A stretch of DNA of 64,000 nucleotides from Cruorifilaria tuberocauda (Eukaryota; Nematoda; Chromadorea; Rhabditida; Onchocercidae): the NCBI GenBank assembly GCA_013365365.1, contig JABVXU010000171.1, positions 1 to 64,000 of the forward strand. Reading direction: 5' to 3'. The notes under the pieces are model-generated. The model was not told where the DNA came from. It did no database searches and was given only the letters and a program-made list of their open reading frames with translations. This document shows, one piece after another, positions 41,293 to 54,236 of the stretch. A program made the position numbers and the translations under genes. Each line of letters begins with the position of its first letter. The first letter of the stretch is position 1.

Positions 41293-41335
41293 ATTGTCGT
41301 CAATTTATCACTTCAACATTGACGTCAATTTATCA
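41293..41335. promoter_or_regulatory. Duplicated CRE-like site
   Basis: Two copies of an 18-base unit (attgtcgtcaatttatca at 41293, attgacgtcaatttatca at 41318) are spaced 25 bases. The second contains the exact CRE consensus TGACGTCA (41320-41327) within the 12-bp palindrome attgacgtcaat. CREB/ATF-family factors bind this consensus. Its target, if any, is unknown; the nearest genes are 9-15 kb away. Confidence 0.4.
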
Positions 41336-44300
41336 TACGCTTTTGCTGCACAACATTTTTTAACATTTTGTAATAATTCATTGAGTGACGTGTCGTGTGA
41401 AAGTTATATTATGCAGACTGGAAATTGAATTTGTATTAAGCTGAAATGCTAATTTATGGAAAGCATATGTAAACCTTTTGTCAAAATTCATTCCAACAAA
41501 AGTAATAATTTCAGGTGAACATATTTAATGGAAAGAAAGAAAAAAATTTTAGGCATTATTATATTTCAAAATTTGCTATTTATCATTAATAAAATAAATT
41601 CAAAAATCGTTTTCTCATTAGCACATGCTAATTAATTAGTTAAGCGTTGTTATTTTTTTTAAATGTTCTTCTCCAAAAATGAAAACAATCAAGTTGAAAT
41701 TTCGATCAGAAAAAAAATGCTAAAATACATAGTATCAGTTTAATTTTAACAAGTAATCAATTTGTAAAATTCTATTTTTAATTATCATGAATATTATGAA
41801 TCATATCATGAATCATATTCAATTAATGAATTTACTTGATTTCAAGTAAGAATAAAAGAAGAGGAAAAGGAAATTAAAAAAGAAAATGACAGATACTCAT
41901 TCTATTCTGAAGAACAGTGAAATTATTTTTTAAATTACCGGGTTTTTTTAAAATGTATTCTACTGCATCATATCTGGATTCGATTTGAGTAATTAAAAAT
42001 AACTAAAAATAAGTTTCTTTATCATACTCAATGATACTATTATGTATTACTCAATTTTACTGTTCACTGAAGCCTAAGGAAAAGCCTAATTCATCTTTGC
42101 ATCATACAATAAACAACCTTTTTACTTTGTATTAACAAACTAATTGAATTCATTGATCCATTAAATTTACATAAAAGCATATGTTTATATTCGCTATACC
42201 TAGATATATAGCGTTAACAATTCTTGAAGGTTTACAACTTTAGACATTTAAGGGAAAATGTATTGAATTCATTTCCGGTTTCCCTTCCCATTCAAATGTT
42301 CTTCTGTTTGAAAAACTTTTCAAATGGAATGAATGAAAGTGACGATTTGCTATTAACTCTTGAAAAAATTAACTTGATAAATGAGAAAGGAAAAATAAAA
42401 ACAAAAAAAAAACGAACGGTGAAATTTGCTGGAAAAAATGATGTGAAATGAATATTTCAAAATTTCAGACAAGTTTTAAAAAATAGTTTTTTTTTCGGAA
42501 TCATTATATTATAACGTATGTATACCTGTTTAGAATGTCATATATCAACGAACGTAAAATTTTTTTCTTCAGCATTTAAATTATGATTGGAGAAAACAAC
42601 AGGGAATTACCTAATTAGTGATTCTCTGTTTGGTAATGAATTACCATTTTCAAATTGCTGCATACTCATAATATATCACATTGTTTGTTAATTGAACTTT
42701 AAATCGTTCATTTTAATTGTTCAAGAATTAATTTATGTGATAAAAAATCCTTTGGCATTGATTTTTCAGTCGATATTTTATAAAATAATATTAAATACTT
42801 TCCGATTATCTGTAAATTTTATAAAATTGCAGTGAAATGACTTATAAACTGTCTAAATGATAAAAGAAATGATGGAGATTAATTATCATAATTAAATTAA
42901 CTCTTCTTCAATGGTTCAAATTGCACTTTTCATCAACAATCAGTTTCCTCAATCAAACTCTAATCACAGTATCTGTGAACTGTTGACTTCTATTATTTTC
43001 CATATACAATAATATTGTTAATTAAATTAGCTTATAATATTCAGTTCTTTTTTTGAAATTTCGATATCAAATATTGCAATTTGCAATTACTGCTATTCAT
43101 TGATTAGCTTTTTCGCATTTCATCGAATGGGAAGGGAAGAAGACGGAAGTAAAAGACGTGAAGTAGGCGGAAGTACGCTTCAAGCCTATTGCATTTATTT
43201 AATTTACATTTCTTTCTTTCCACTTAACCAAATTTTAAGCCTTTTAATATATATATATGTGTGTGTGTGTCTGTATAATATACCTGCACATACCTTTCTA
43301 CCGTCAATCTTACCTCATTTACTTGACCTTTCCACTTCAATCATTTCAAAATTCTCATATTATTATATCTTTAATAACAAATCTTTCCATTGATAGATAC
43401 AATTTCTCTCTCTCTCTCTCTCTCTCGAATAAAAGAGATAAACATCATGTGTAACTGTTAAAAGAACAACCGGTTAAAAGAGCTGAAGTGAAGAGAAGTA
43501 GGGATAGGAGAAAGATAAGAGAGAAAAGAAAATTAATAAATTAAAAAGGAAAAGAATGAAATAAGGGTTTTTTTGTTGCATTTTAAAAAGTTAAAAATGC
43601 TTACTGAAGGAAAAGCGCTAAACGACAAGGATAAATAGAAAGTTACAAGAGAGAGAGAAAGAGGAAGAGAGAGGGAAATATCTTCCAATAAACATAGGAA
43701 ATTCATCAATCGTTCTATTTTCCTCATTGTTTGGTAAAAAATTTTATCCAAAAAGACAAGATGTGATATATTGGCAATAAATTCAAATTTGCTAATTTAA
43801 TCGTAAAATTTCCGGCAGAAATTCGATCATTCATTATTCACGCGTAACATGATAATTAATGTTAAAATTTGATTATTTAATCTAAAATTCTCCTCAAAAA
43901 AGAACAGAATGATTTAACAAATTCAATTAATTAATTGCTATTAGATGGCTTGGCATCAAATTTTAATTTTATAAGAGAAAATTCTTTTCAAATGTCAACT
44001 TTTTTTAAAACCTTTTTTTCCCTAACATTTATAAAATGATATGAAAAAGGGAAATTATCCATTAAAATTGAATGTTCTCATGCGAATCAATCTTATTTAC
44101 TTTATCAATTTAAATTTAATTCAATTTCAAACGATGAATGATTGATTATTTCAGAAGTTAATATTTTCAGTTAAGCTACATTTTAAATATTTTTTTTATA
44201 TTAATAAATTTTGGCGCAGTTATTTCTCACTAATCATTAAGTATTTGAATTTCATCATAATCGAAATGAGTAATTTTTGACAGATAGTACTGTTTCACTA

Positions 44301-44518
44301 CTATATAAGTTATCAAATTTGAGATCAGTAAGTTAGAGTTTTCATTAATTTATAAGCGATCTTCTGAGAGTTACAACATAATAGTTACCATCAATTAATT
44401 TTCTTTTATAATTAATCAGTTTAAAGAAAAAAATGTTTATTATTGTTCCTTATTGTTTCAGTATTAAATTATTATCTCACACTGTATCCAAGTAGGTGAA
44501 GAGGCAATTATATTATAA

Positions 44519-44550
44519 GTAGTAGGTAATGGTACCATCATTACTACTAC
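44519..44550. other. 12-bp hairpin with one bulge
   Basis: gtagta and gtaatg (44519-44531, with one bulged g at 44525) pair with cattac and tactac (44539-44550) around the loop gtaccat. It is too short for a typical miRNA precursor unless flanking pairing extends it, which I did not see. Confidence 0.4.
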
Positions 44551-46590
44551 CTTTACTACCATTTTCTCACTGGTATAACTCTTCCGGTACCACTTCATTC
44601 ATGTTCATATCGTTTGCAGATTAGATCAAATTACATTCATGTACATACACAAACAGTAATCATTCTTAATTGTACACAAATTTGCTGAAATATTCCAGTT
44701 CTTTTCCCTTTAAATCTCTCTCTCTCCCTCTTTTTCTCTCTCCCTGTGTTTTTTCTTAATTACATTAATTACTTTCTTTTTCTTTGTTTTTTTAGAAAAG
44801 GGAAGGAAGTTTTTTTCCATTCTAAAAATTAAAATTACTAAAAATTTAGTATAAAATACAATTCAAGTGATACTGTTCAAGTGATGAAGTTAATATTGAT
44901 ATTGATAAAATTAAAATATCAAATTAAGTTATGGAATTTAATTTAAATTTAAAATTAACAGATAATTAAAAATTGCAATACGACAAAATATGTATGAAAT
45001 AATGAAATCTTTCCATTTTTTCTTTTTTTTGGATCAGAAATTGATATTAGTGAAATGTTTCAGGGGAAGGTTAGCATTTTTATCAATGATTTAATAAAAT
45101 TTCCGGTTTCTCAAGATGTTGTAAAAATTTATGATAGCTGAAGAGATTTGTTGAGATAAGGTCAATCATCTTTTTTTATCATCAATGAATATTACTCGCA
45201 TTTCTTTCCATATTATTCAATAGCATATTGTTCACGATGGAAATTTCTTCACTTTTTTTTACTTATAGATTTATTAAATGAAAATTTCAGATAAATTCTT
45301 CCACAGATTATCTTCTCATTTGATATATTGCAATTGAAATGTAAAAAGAAAAATTCACTTATAAGTCAAATTTAAAATACTTTAAAATTAAAATACTAAA
45401 TATGATGCACTAAAATTAAAGGCAAGTAAAAGGCATATACATATATATGTAACTTTAACCAGGTTATCATATCTTATCATGAAATAAACATCATTTGGCT
45501 TTTGCTTCGTTTTCTTTTCCTATTAAATCTTTTTTAAATGAACGAAATGTTTTAAGTTGTTTGAAATGATTAATTTATACAATTATATTATTAATTATTA
45601 TCTTTTCAATGATTTTACTCAAAGATGGCTGAGTAATTTTATAATTTTCGATGAATATATAATTAGTCGAAAAAAGGAATTGTAAATGAATAACACTTGA
45701 AATGATTGATTGCCTTAATCTTATAGCAACAAGATGTAAGCATTGGAAGAAGCAGTTGACAAAGTGGAATAGAAATTGAATTGAAGATGGTAATACGATT
45801 ACTCAGAATGCTATAATCAACATCACATGTTGCTCATCCACTAATACATACATCTAATTGCCGAAGCTAAGGCCAAAAGCTATTCTTACCATAATTTCAT
45901 GTAAACAATAATTTATTCTATGCAATTTCTTTCACATTTTGATTTTCATCAATTGATTGAATGAAATTTCAAAAGGGAATAGTAAAGGTATGAATAGAAA
46001 AAACAAATGAAATGAAAAGGATTTTAGTGATAGCAACAAAATGGTAGGAAATTAGTAAATAATTCTTTCCTTTCTTTGAAAAAATGAAAATTATTAGCTA
46101 AACATTATTGCTAATAAAAAAAATTAGAGAAGGATAGGATTGTAAGAGAATAGAAATTATGAAAGACCAAATGATTTGATAATAATTTTTGGGAATGATA
46201 AGAAATCGTATGAAATATTACCGTATTTTATTTTCAAGAAAGAATTATTTGCTTTAATAATTTGGGTCCAAATTAAGTAATCAAATATATTCAAGGATAA
46301 AAGTGAATATAATTCTGTTTTTCAATTTGGTATAATTTTAATTTATACTTTAATTTATACTGTCAATTATTTAAAGTTACATAATTTAAATTTTACTTAT
46401 GAATTTTAAAATTTCTATTAACTTTCCAATATTGTGCAATTATATCAACTTTTATCATTAAACACTTTTGATTATTTGATTTCGATTGGAGTTATTTTAT
46501 TGATATAATTCTGTTAATTGGTTGAAATTAAAATACAGTAAAAGATTTAAAAGTTTAGGGTAAGAGTATAAAAATTTTCAGAATTAAGCG

Positions 46591-46613
46591 ATTGACTGTA
46601 GCCTACAGTCAAT
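46591..46613. other. Perfect 10-bp hairpin
   Basis: attgactgta and tacagtcaat pair around a gcc loop. It stands alone in AT-rich sequence and no function is apparent. Confidence 0.45.
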
Positions 46614-47074
46614 TGACATTTTTCAACCACATTTCAATTACTTTACTATCTGAAATAGCTTTTTAACTTAAACTCTTTAATGATTATTTCTACTCAAAAA
46701 CCAAAAAACAAAGTACATTTACTGTAAAAATTTAAATTAAGCAAAAAGAAAAGAAATATAGAAATAATGGAAGAAATATCGAAAAAACAAAAAATCAAGT
46801 ATTATTGCAAAACTTTCAATTATTTTTGAAAGAGAGAAAAAATTTAGTTTCACTTAAGTTATCAATCAATTTCCTATTCCATTTTCTTTTTATAAGTTGA
46901 CAATGTTATCGTTTTATGAGGAAAAAAAGGAAGAATCATTAAGTATGCAAAGAAAGGAACAATAGGTCATAGGACAAAGGGAACTTTCAATACAAAAGAT
47001 CGGGAGGTTTTTTATTTCTCTCTTTATGGGTGGTAAAATTGATTGATCGGTTAAATATTGTGAGAAAATTTTCG

Positions 47075-47218
47075 GCATCCTGTTGTATGATGAATGTTTG
47101 TGGTATGTTATTGTATGAAGAATGCTTGAGGTATTTTATTGTTGAGGAATACTTCTAGTATGCTATTGTATGAAGAACATTAGCATTTAGGATGTCTTTT
47201 CGCGTGAGGAATACTTAA
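47075..47218. repeat. Degenerate 27-32 bp minisatellite, five copies
   Basis: Units at 47075, 47103, 47131, 47158 and 47190. A typical unit is gtatgttattgtatgaagaa followed by tgcttgag. The second and fourth copies match best; the others have drifted. Some copies lose three bases in the tgtatgaag part. Confidence 0.7.
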
Positions 47219-50213
47219 TATTAACCGTAGCTCTCTATATAAGCCATGAAAGATGACAAAACATTGTAAATATACTTTTTCTAATCATGATTTTGATTAC
47301 TGATAATTAAACATGGGATAACGTTATTTTTCGACATATAACCGGGATTTAATCCGGAAAATTAAGAAATGAAACTGGCAGAATTAAAGAATGCATTCAT
47401 TTCATAGACACTTGGGAAAACCGAGCAAAGAAATGATTGTTTTCCAAATTTAATTCAGTTTCCGTTCCATCCAAATAAATGTAAGTGGAGAAAACATACA
47501 AGTTTATCAATTTAACAATTCTGACATCACAAATCATTTTTAGTATTTCAATTCAATCAAAGTAAATATCTTTATTTATATGCTGCAATCATACAAAAAA
47601 ATGATTTCAAAAATTGCAAATTTTAAAAGTTTGAATTTCTTTTGAAATTTAATGAAAAGTAATTTTTTTTGCGATATATTATTCATTAGCAAATTTATAT
47701 TATGAGCAAAATTACAATATAAAAAATTCTACTTGATATGATTATCAGTAATATATTATTATATACGATCACGTCAAATGTCCACGTATCATACTTAAAT
47801 GTATATAAATATTGTTGCAAATTAATTTCTGATACTTACGCATTAAAATATTTTGGGCATAAAAAAAGAACTGAAGTAATTATAATATTAAAAACAAAAA
47901 CTGTATTATAAACATTTTTTAAAATTTTTTTTAAATTATTTAATTAGTAATTCTTTTATTTCATGGTGATGTTATGACTTTTTAAAGCATTTTAAAGAAA
48001 CAAAACTTAATGTGCAAAGTTGAAAAGGAGAAAAATTTAAAAATTATCATTGCATTTAATGATTTCAACATTACCATGTGCTTTTTTCCCCGTTGACCTT
48101 TTAGCATTACATTACAACACGATTTGTTGCTAATTTAATGATAATTAGTAATAATTAATATGCATTAAATTATTTCGTTCTAAATTTCTTATGAAATTTT
48201 TTCCAGCATCAATTTAATAATTCTTTTTAAAAATTCCGAATATTCTCAATATTCATCAATGAATAAATAATTATTTCATTCTACAATAATAAATCGTTTG
48301 AATTTATCATCTCATCTTACCATCATCATTTCACATCGCTATTTTTATCATCATCATTATCATCATCTTGATAATTGAGCCGGCTATCATAAAAGAAGCA
48401 AAAAAGAGCTTTAAAAATAGGTGGAAAAAAAGGTAAGAAAACCTTGGAGATAAGAAGATCAATTATGTACAGTAAAAAGAGAGAGAGAGAGAGAAAAAAA
48501 GAATAACACTAACTATCAAATCACATTCTTTTCTTTTTCTTGCTTTTTTTAAAAAATCTAACCATTCAAAATTTTTTGAAAAAAAATAAAAGAAAAAAGA
48601 AAAGAGAGAGATGAAAAATGGATAATTTTTTGAGGTGTAGAGTTGAAAAAAGAAAAGAAAAGGTTCCTTTTTTCACCTTTTGTATATCAATCAAACCTCT
48701 CTCTCTTCTAAATAATACAATAATACAATACAGTGAAGGGAGCAGAAAATTGAGCGGAAATAATTTGCCTATGTTTAATTCTCATAACGGTACACAAAGG
48801 AAGAATAAATGAATGAAATGGAATGATGATAATGACCAGATGACAGTATCTTTTCTTTTTTATTGAAAAAAAAATTAATTTTAAAAATTTGCTATTTAAA
48901 TTATGAATTAAAGATATAAGGAAATATTTGAAATGAGATGAAAAACAAAGAAAATAATAATTGAAATTCATGCCATCCTATTAAAAATAATTATGTAAAT
49001 AATGATCATTTTGCATCAGAAAATAGATATATATTCATTACTAATATTCATTCTCATCATAGATCGTAGTGTTATCACCGAATTTTTATGAATTGGATGA
49101 ATGTATTTCAATTCATTACCAATGGATTCAATTAAACCATGAAATGAATAAATGATGATCATTATGAATACTATTATCGTTTGTTTAACATTATTCAAAT
49201 GGATTTAAACCATTTAAACAAAATCACTGAAATAAAAATTTTGAATTCTGTGTTCAAATCTTTACCCAATGAATTTTATTAAATATAGTAAATGGTGGAA
49301 ATTTTTTAATTTCAAAATTTTCTTTTTTTTAAATTCATTAATACACGGATTAGTTCATTGCAACATTTGGTACTTCTTTACAGCTCGTAAATAGCAAATT
49401 TCAAAATTATCACCGATGATTCCGTAATTTTACAATCCAATAATCAAATTGTAAAAATACTTGATATAAACCTAAAAAACCTTTCACTTCATAGCTAAAA
49501 ATAATGCAAAAAAATACTTTAAAATTCCTTCATATAGAGATGGCAATGATTTTATGATAATAAAAAAAAGAAAGGAAAAAGAAAAGGAAACAAATTTCCA
49601 TTAAACTACCTGCATCACATCATAATTTCCTCTTTTCTTCATTTATACAAGATACGTACTTAAATAGAGCATATACTATTGAAATCAATTAAAATTATTT
49701 TATTTGACGGTGCCTACTAAGTTGCTAATTTGCTAATTCTATTAGAGTAACTTTCATTCTGAGCGAAATTGGATGGAAATGAAAACGATTTTCATTATCT
49801 TTTTTCTCTTCATTCTAATATTTGAATGCATAAAAGAAATCACTTTTTCTTAATTTACATTCAGCTTTATGATATGATTTGATGTACATGTTGTATGTAC
49901 GTAGTCCGGGAAAAAAATATTTAAATCCAAAAAAAAAAAACAAAGTGGTAGGCAAATGAAATATGAAAGATGTTAAATGCTTCTTCTCAATTTGGAAAAA
50001 TATCTAAAATCTTTGCAATTCCAAAAGAAAATGCATTTTTTTTTCAGTATTTCACATAAACCTCCTAAATTAGGATCTTCAATTAGAGGAATCATTATAC
50101 ATATGTGTTAAGTATTCCATTTCAATTCTAATAAAGTACAACAAGAAAGACTGATGTAACAAACAACAATTTGCTGATTTGCAATCAAAACAATTCTTTT
50201 TTCCAATTATAAT

Positions 50214-52604
50214 TCATTTTTCGTCACTCTCTTTTGTAATCATTTTTTGAATCCAATGATGCTTCAGAACATCCGCTAACGGTAAACGTTTGCTTGGTTC
50301 TTTTTGAAGAAGCTAAAAATTTGATTAAATTTAATTAATTATTAGGATTTAATTATTAAAATTTAATTAGTTATTAGGAAAAAAATTCCTTCATCAAGAA
50401 AATTATAAAATTGTTAATAATTACATTCAAAATTGTTGTATACACAAAACAATAACTTTTTAACTGATTGCAATGGCTTTTTTCCACTCTTTTCGATATA
50501 TTTTATTAGTTTACTAAAAATACTTATCATTGCTAAAATTTAACGTTCATTTTTCTTTAAACGAAAATTGGAACGTGAAAATAAGCTCTAATTTATCATT
50601 TTAAAAGTTTTCCATCATTTTTCAACCATTAATTAATTGATCAAATTAACGATGATGAAAAGTTCGACAAGTTATTTGCGTAACTTATGGAAAGAAAATC
50701 AAGAAAAAAAAAAGAAAAAGCATTGAAACGAACGCTTGTTATGAGATCTTTTGCACCATCTGGTACACTATCCGGAATTGTATATCTACAGTTTCGAATA
50801 TTGTCGAGAGTAAGTTCTACCGACTGAAATATTTAAAGATTGGAATAATTTTACTGTAATGATAGTGTAAATGATACGATATATTGAATGTAATTTGAAA
50901 AATATTAGTAATTAACACATGATTTTAATGTGATTTACCACAATATTTCAAGATCATCCATTTGTTAATTACACTTATAAATTTTGGATGCATTCAAACT
51001 AATGTTAGTGTTTCTGTGTGTTTAATTTCAGAATATTAAAAGTGCTGCCATTAGGATTCTGTACGCGAAATTAAGTTGATTAAATTTTACACATTGATAT
51101 GTAATAAAATTCAAAAAATAAAAAAGCGAAAATTTAATTCCGTTTACTTTATTCTACGTAACATTTCTTTCTGAGAAACTGCAGATTAATTCTATAGTTA
51201 GTATGATAAGACGGAATCAAATATTTCTTTTACCTTAGCTTCAAATGCAGGCCTACCAACTAAAAATTCATAGAGTATAACACCCAATGACCAATTATCA
51301 ACTTTTGAATCATGCGTTTTATCGGGTGCCACTTCTGGTGCTATGTAATCCAACGTACCACACACGATATTTCGTCTAAACAAAAAAAAAGAACAAAATG
51401 TTTTTGAAAATTTTCATTAAATGTGACAGTTTTAACTATTTTTAAAATAGATAAGCGGTAAATGTAAATTAAATGATTGAAATGCGATATTTTCTAATTT
51501 CAAATAAATTGAAGGAACAAATTTCTTCGGTAGAATTTTCCCTTCAAAAAAAATATTTCACAGAGCGCGAAATAAATTGCTACACTCGACAGTTGTTGGG
51601 AAAAGTTTTAAAATAATTGGAAATTCTAATATTGAGATGAAATCAATGATCATTATAATTCTGAGACTAACAAACAATAACTAAATAATACCTTGATGAA
51701 GGTTCATGTACTGACCACCCAAAATCGGATATTTTCAAATCACCATTTGCACTAATAAGAACATTTTCAGGTTTCAAATCTCGATGTATCACTTTCTTAT
51801 CTTGACAATATTCCATAGCTGATGTCAATTGATACATGTATTTAGCAGCTAATTCGGGTGGGAATGTTTTCATCTGAATAAAAATTTTGCTTATTAACAA
51901 AATGAAAATGAATTTATATAATATCATTAATTTTAAAATGATTATCAACTGAATTAAATTTGAAAAAATCAAAAAAATGTGAACAAAATAGATTGAACTT
52001 TAAACAATCCATCGATACCACTTGAAGTTGTTGAAAGACATTTCCTTTCGGAGCAAATTCTAACACTAAATAGACGCATTCTTCATCATGAAAATAACCA
52101 TATAAGCGAAGAATATTCCGATGCCTAAACTTAATATACATAAACATCATCAAAAGTTTACCTATACCGCCTTTACCAACAAGTTATCTTTATTTTTTAG
52201 AGAAAATAAACAAACATTGAAATATGCCAATTCTCATCTATTCGTGTAATATTAGGGTAAAAGGTCAGATAGTAATGTATCGCGCAAAACACTTCATTTA
52301 AAATTCCAATTTTAGTTTCAAATATCTACCTTAAATGAAACTGAATTTCAATTTCACGTCGTAATTGCAATTTCAAATTATTGTCCTCCAATTGTGATTT
52401 ATACACGGCTTTAATAGCAACGACAAATTTGGATTCAATTTCTCGAGCCAAATATACACTTCCAAATCTACCTTTACCCAACTGTCGGCCAATATCGAAA
52501 TCTTTCAACGACCATTGACGAGTTTTTGGTCGTACATCAACAACAGAACAAACCTCATTAAACTTAGTGACAAGATCCTCATCATCTGATAATTGTTCAT
52601 CCAT
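50214..52604 (-). CDS. air-2: Aurora-family serine/threonine kinase, six exons, 297 aa
   Basis: Minus-strand exons 52604-52330, 52124-52019, 51873-51692, 51375-51234, about 50823-50733 and 50312-50214 join in phase to 297 residues. I counted the fifth exon as 90 or 91 bases; 90 keeps the frame, and its sequence ([14 protein letters not shown]) is plainly Aurora-like on both sides. Motifs: glycine loop [11 protein letters not shown] (43-53), catalytic Lys65, HRDLKPEN (157-164), DFGWS (177-181), [10 protein letters not shown], and C-terminal HHWI. The N-terminal extension is only about 30 residues, as in Aurora B-type proteins. Aurora B is the chromosomal passenger complex kinase that acts on kinetochores and the spindle midzone. 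The activation-loop position that is Thr288 in human Aurora A reads Ile191 here (RRNIVCGT), and YLPPEM is replaced by YIAPEV. The paralogue (air-1 or air-2 type) is inferred from the short N-terminus; a divergent third Aurora is possible. Confidence 0.88.
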
Positions 52605-52611
52605 AGAATTC

Positions 52612-52625
52612 CTGTGAAACAAAAA
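52612..52625 (-). other. Probable trans-splice acceptor of the Aurora gene
   Basis: On the minus strand TTTTTGTTTCACAG ends at 52612, only 7 bases before the ATG at 52604. Joining the upstream gene's last exon here would put the Aurora frame out of phase, so trans-splicing fits better than cis-splicing. It lies about 130 bases after the upstream gene's stop codon. Confidence 0.55.
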
Positions 52626-52744
52626 GAAGTTTACAATCCAATGAGAAATCTTAAAAATTTAAACATAACATTATAAAAAATGCGAATAACATTTTATCCA
52701 ACAGTATTAAGACCTATTTTAAAAAGAGTTCTAAGACTTATTTT

Positions 52745-53356
52745 TTAAATCATAAGTCTTAATACTAAATCACCATAAAAACAACTTATGAATTTACCTG
52801 CAGATGGAATGTTAGAAGATAAATGAAAGAACGATTTGTACAGATCCACATCTACATTATCTCGAAGATCAAAAAAACATTCAAAAGAAAGATCTGGAGA
52901 AAATTTGATGTTTTTCGCATTAATTTCCAATTGCTTCACAAAATTAACTACATTTTCGTATTTCGAATGGAAAATTTATTAATTTAAAAGCGCTATAAAT
53001 GCATACAAATATATAATTTATTTGAAAAATATGTCATTTCCCATTTCAAAGGATCTCATTCACTTTTCAAAATTAATTCAGAATTTTACGCCATAAATTT
53101 TTGAATTTTATTAACTTTTGCCATATTTCTCGAATATTCTAACTTCAATTTCTGAAATAATTCGAGATTTGCAAAACTTCAGACATATGAAAATGATTCT
53201 CCTTGCATTTCCACTTGTTACTTCATTTTCGACATGAAAAATACTAGTGGAAATGCCAAAAGTATCATCAATACATTCTTCTATCAAATCCCAATCTTTT
53301 ATTTCTTTAAACTGGCATAAATATTCCGAAAATAATGAATATCTCAACGTTTCCAT
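52745..53356 (-). CDS. Unrecognised two-exon gene, 147 aa
   Basis: Exons 53356-53116 and 52947-52745 join in phase across a 168-base intron (donor GTTAAT, acceptor AATGTAG) to give 147 residues. The start codon follows a TTTCATCAG acceptor by 21 bases. The product is a compact, mixed alpha/beta-looking sequence without signal peptide or membrane segment. Landmarks are WDLIEECIDDTFGI, the basic stretch KFCKSRIISEIEVRIF and FECFFDLRDNVDVDL. I do not recognise a family. A second good donor (GCAG, then GTAAAT) lies at 52798, so an alternative transcript skipping the last 17 codons is possible, but no in-frame acceptor leads into Aurora. The gene is head-to-tail with Aurora and may be its operon partner. 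Confidence 0.6.
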
Positions 53357-53377
53357 TTATGTATATTTTCAAACTGT

Positions 53378-53386
53378 CTGATGAAA
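53378..53386 (-). other. Probable trans-splice acceptor of the 147-aa gene
   Basis: TTTCATCAG on the minus strand ends at 53378, giving a 21-base 5' untranslated leader before ATG 53356. No upstream in-frame exon was seen. Confidence 0.45.
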
Positions 53387-54236
53387 TAATTATTATCATA
53401 CGTGGCATAAGATTTAGTGATCATCTGAATGCTTAATTCAAATAGATCAATATTTTATATGAGAAACAAAAGATAGGGATGTGTTTTTAATTTCAAAACA
53501 TATCCATGCATATATTTTAAATTAATATGAAATAGATGAGTAATAACTTTATAAAATATCTGAAATTGATATCTATGCTCGGTTTATTCAGCTCCTGTCG
53601 TGAATGACGGTACGAGAAAGAATATGATCACAAATCGTGGTTAAATCAATATTTCAAAATTCACTAGTAAAATTCCTGGAATCTTTTGTAACGCAAAATT
53701 TAAATATTAAATAATATCAAATTTTACACAGTGTATAACTGGACCAGAAAATTATCAAAAAAAATAATCATATATTGTTCCATATTAATCAGTTACATCA
53801 ACCACTGTAAAAAAAGTCGGAAAACTCTTGAATTCCTTTAAAATAATTAAATTGGAGTGAAGCATAAATAACTTTCACGTACTATCAATAAAATAGAAAT
53901 CAATCAACGGTTTCGAAAATATAAACTTTCCTAGAGGTATTATTTCTGTATCTACAATACACAAAAGGAACAAAAATGTAAATGCCTTTGTTTAAATCCT
54001 GTGCTTAAAAAATAGCAAAGAAAAAATTGATTAGATAACAGGATGGCGGGCCAGAAATGATGTAAACATTAGATTCCTTAAAAAGGCTTCTATCAAACTT
54101 TCAACTTTTAAGCATCAATGGAGAAAAGAAGCCCATAAGATGAAAATTATTTTTAAAAAACAAAAGATAAATAGTAGCACATTTGTACATCAGAATGAAA
54201 TATACAGAAAATTATTGCTTGGAATTGTTAAGTGAT
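53387..54236. other. Intergenic, MADF gene 3' end to 147-aa gene 5' end
   Basis: AT-rich with no open frame of note. A small G+C-richer patch at 53575-53640 (ctcctgtcgtgaatgacggtacgag) is the only irregular feature. Confidence 0.5.

Larger units (their letters stand above)
26429..50213. other. AT-rich gene desert downstream of the Sox gene
   Basis: About 23.8 kb without a recognisable gene on either strand. Most open frames are low-complexity Phe/Leu/Ile/Ser strings from AT-rich or GA/CT sequence, including those of 127 codons at 36140 and 72 codons at 27967. Items of possible function are listed separately: the stem-loop series at 29307, a small G+C-rich island at 31241, a palindrome in a G+C patch at 35980-35995, a G+C patch at 38770-38875, a CRE site at 41320 and a hairpin at 44519. 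Its size and its position next to a developmental regulator fit a cis-regulatory landscape; this is inference. Confidence 0.55.

Noticed and set aside
52611..52947. Joining the 147-aa gene to Aurora as one N-terminally extended protein
   Set aside because: The donor at 52798 leaves one base, while the acceptor before the Aurora ATG needs two; the join would shift the kinase out of frame.
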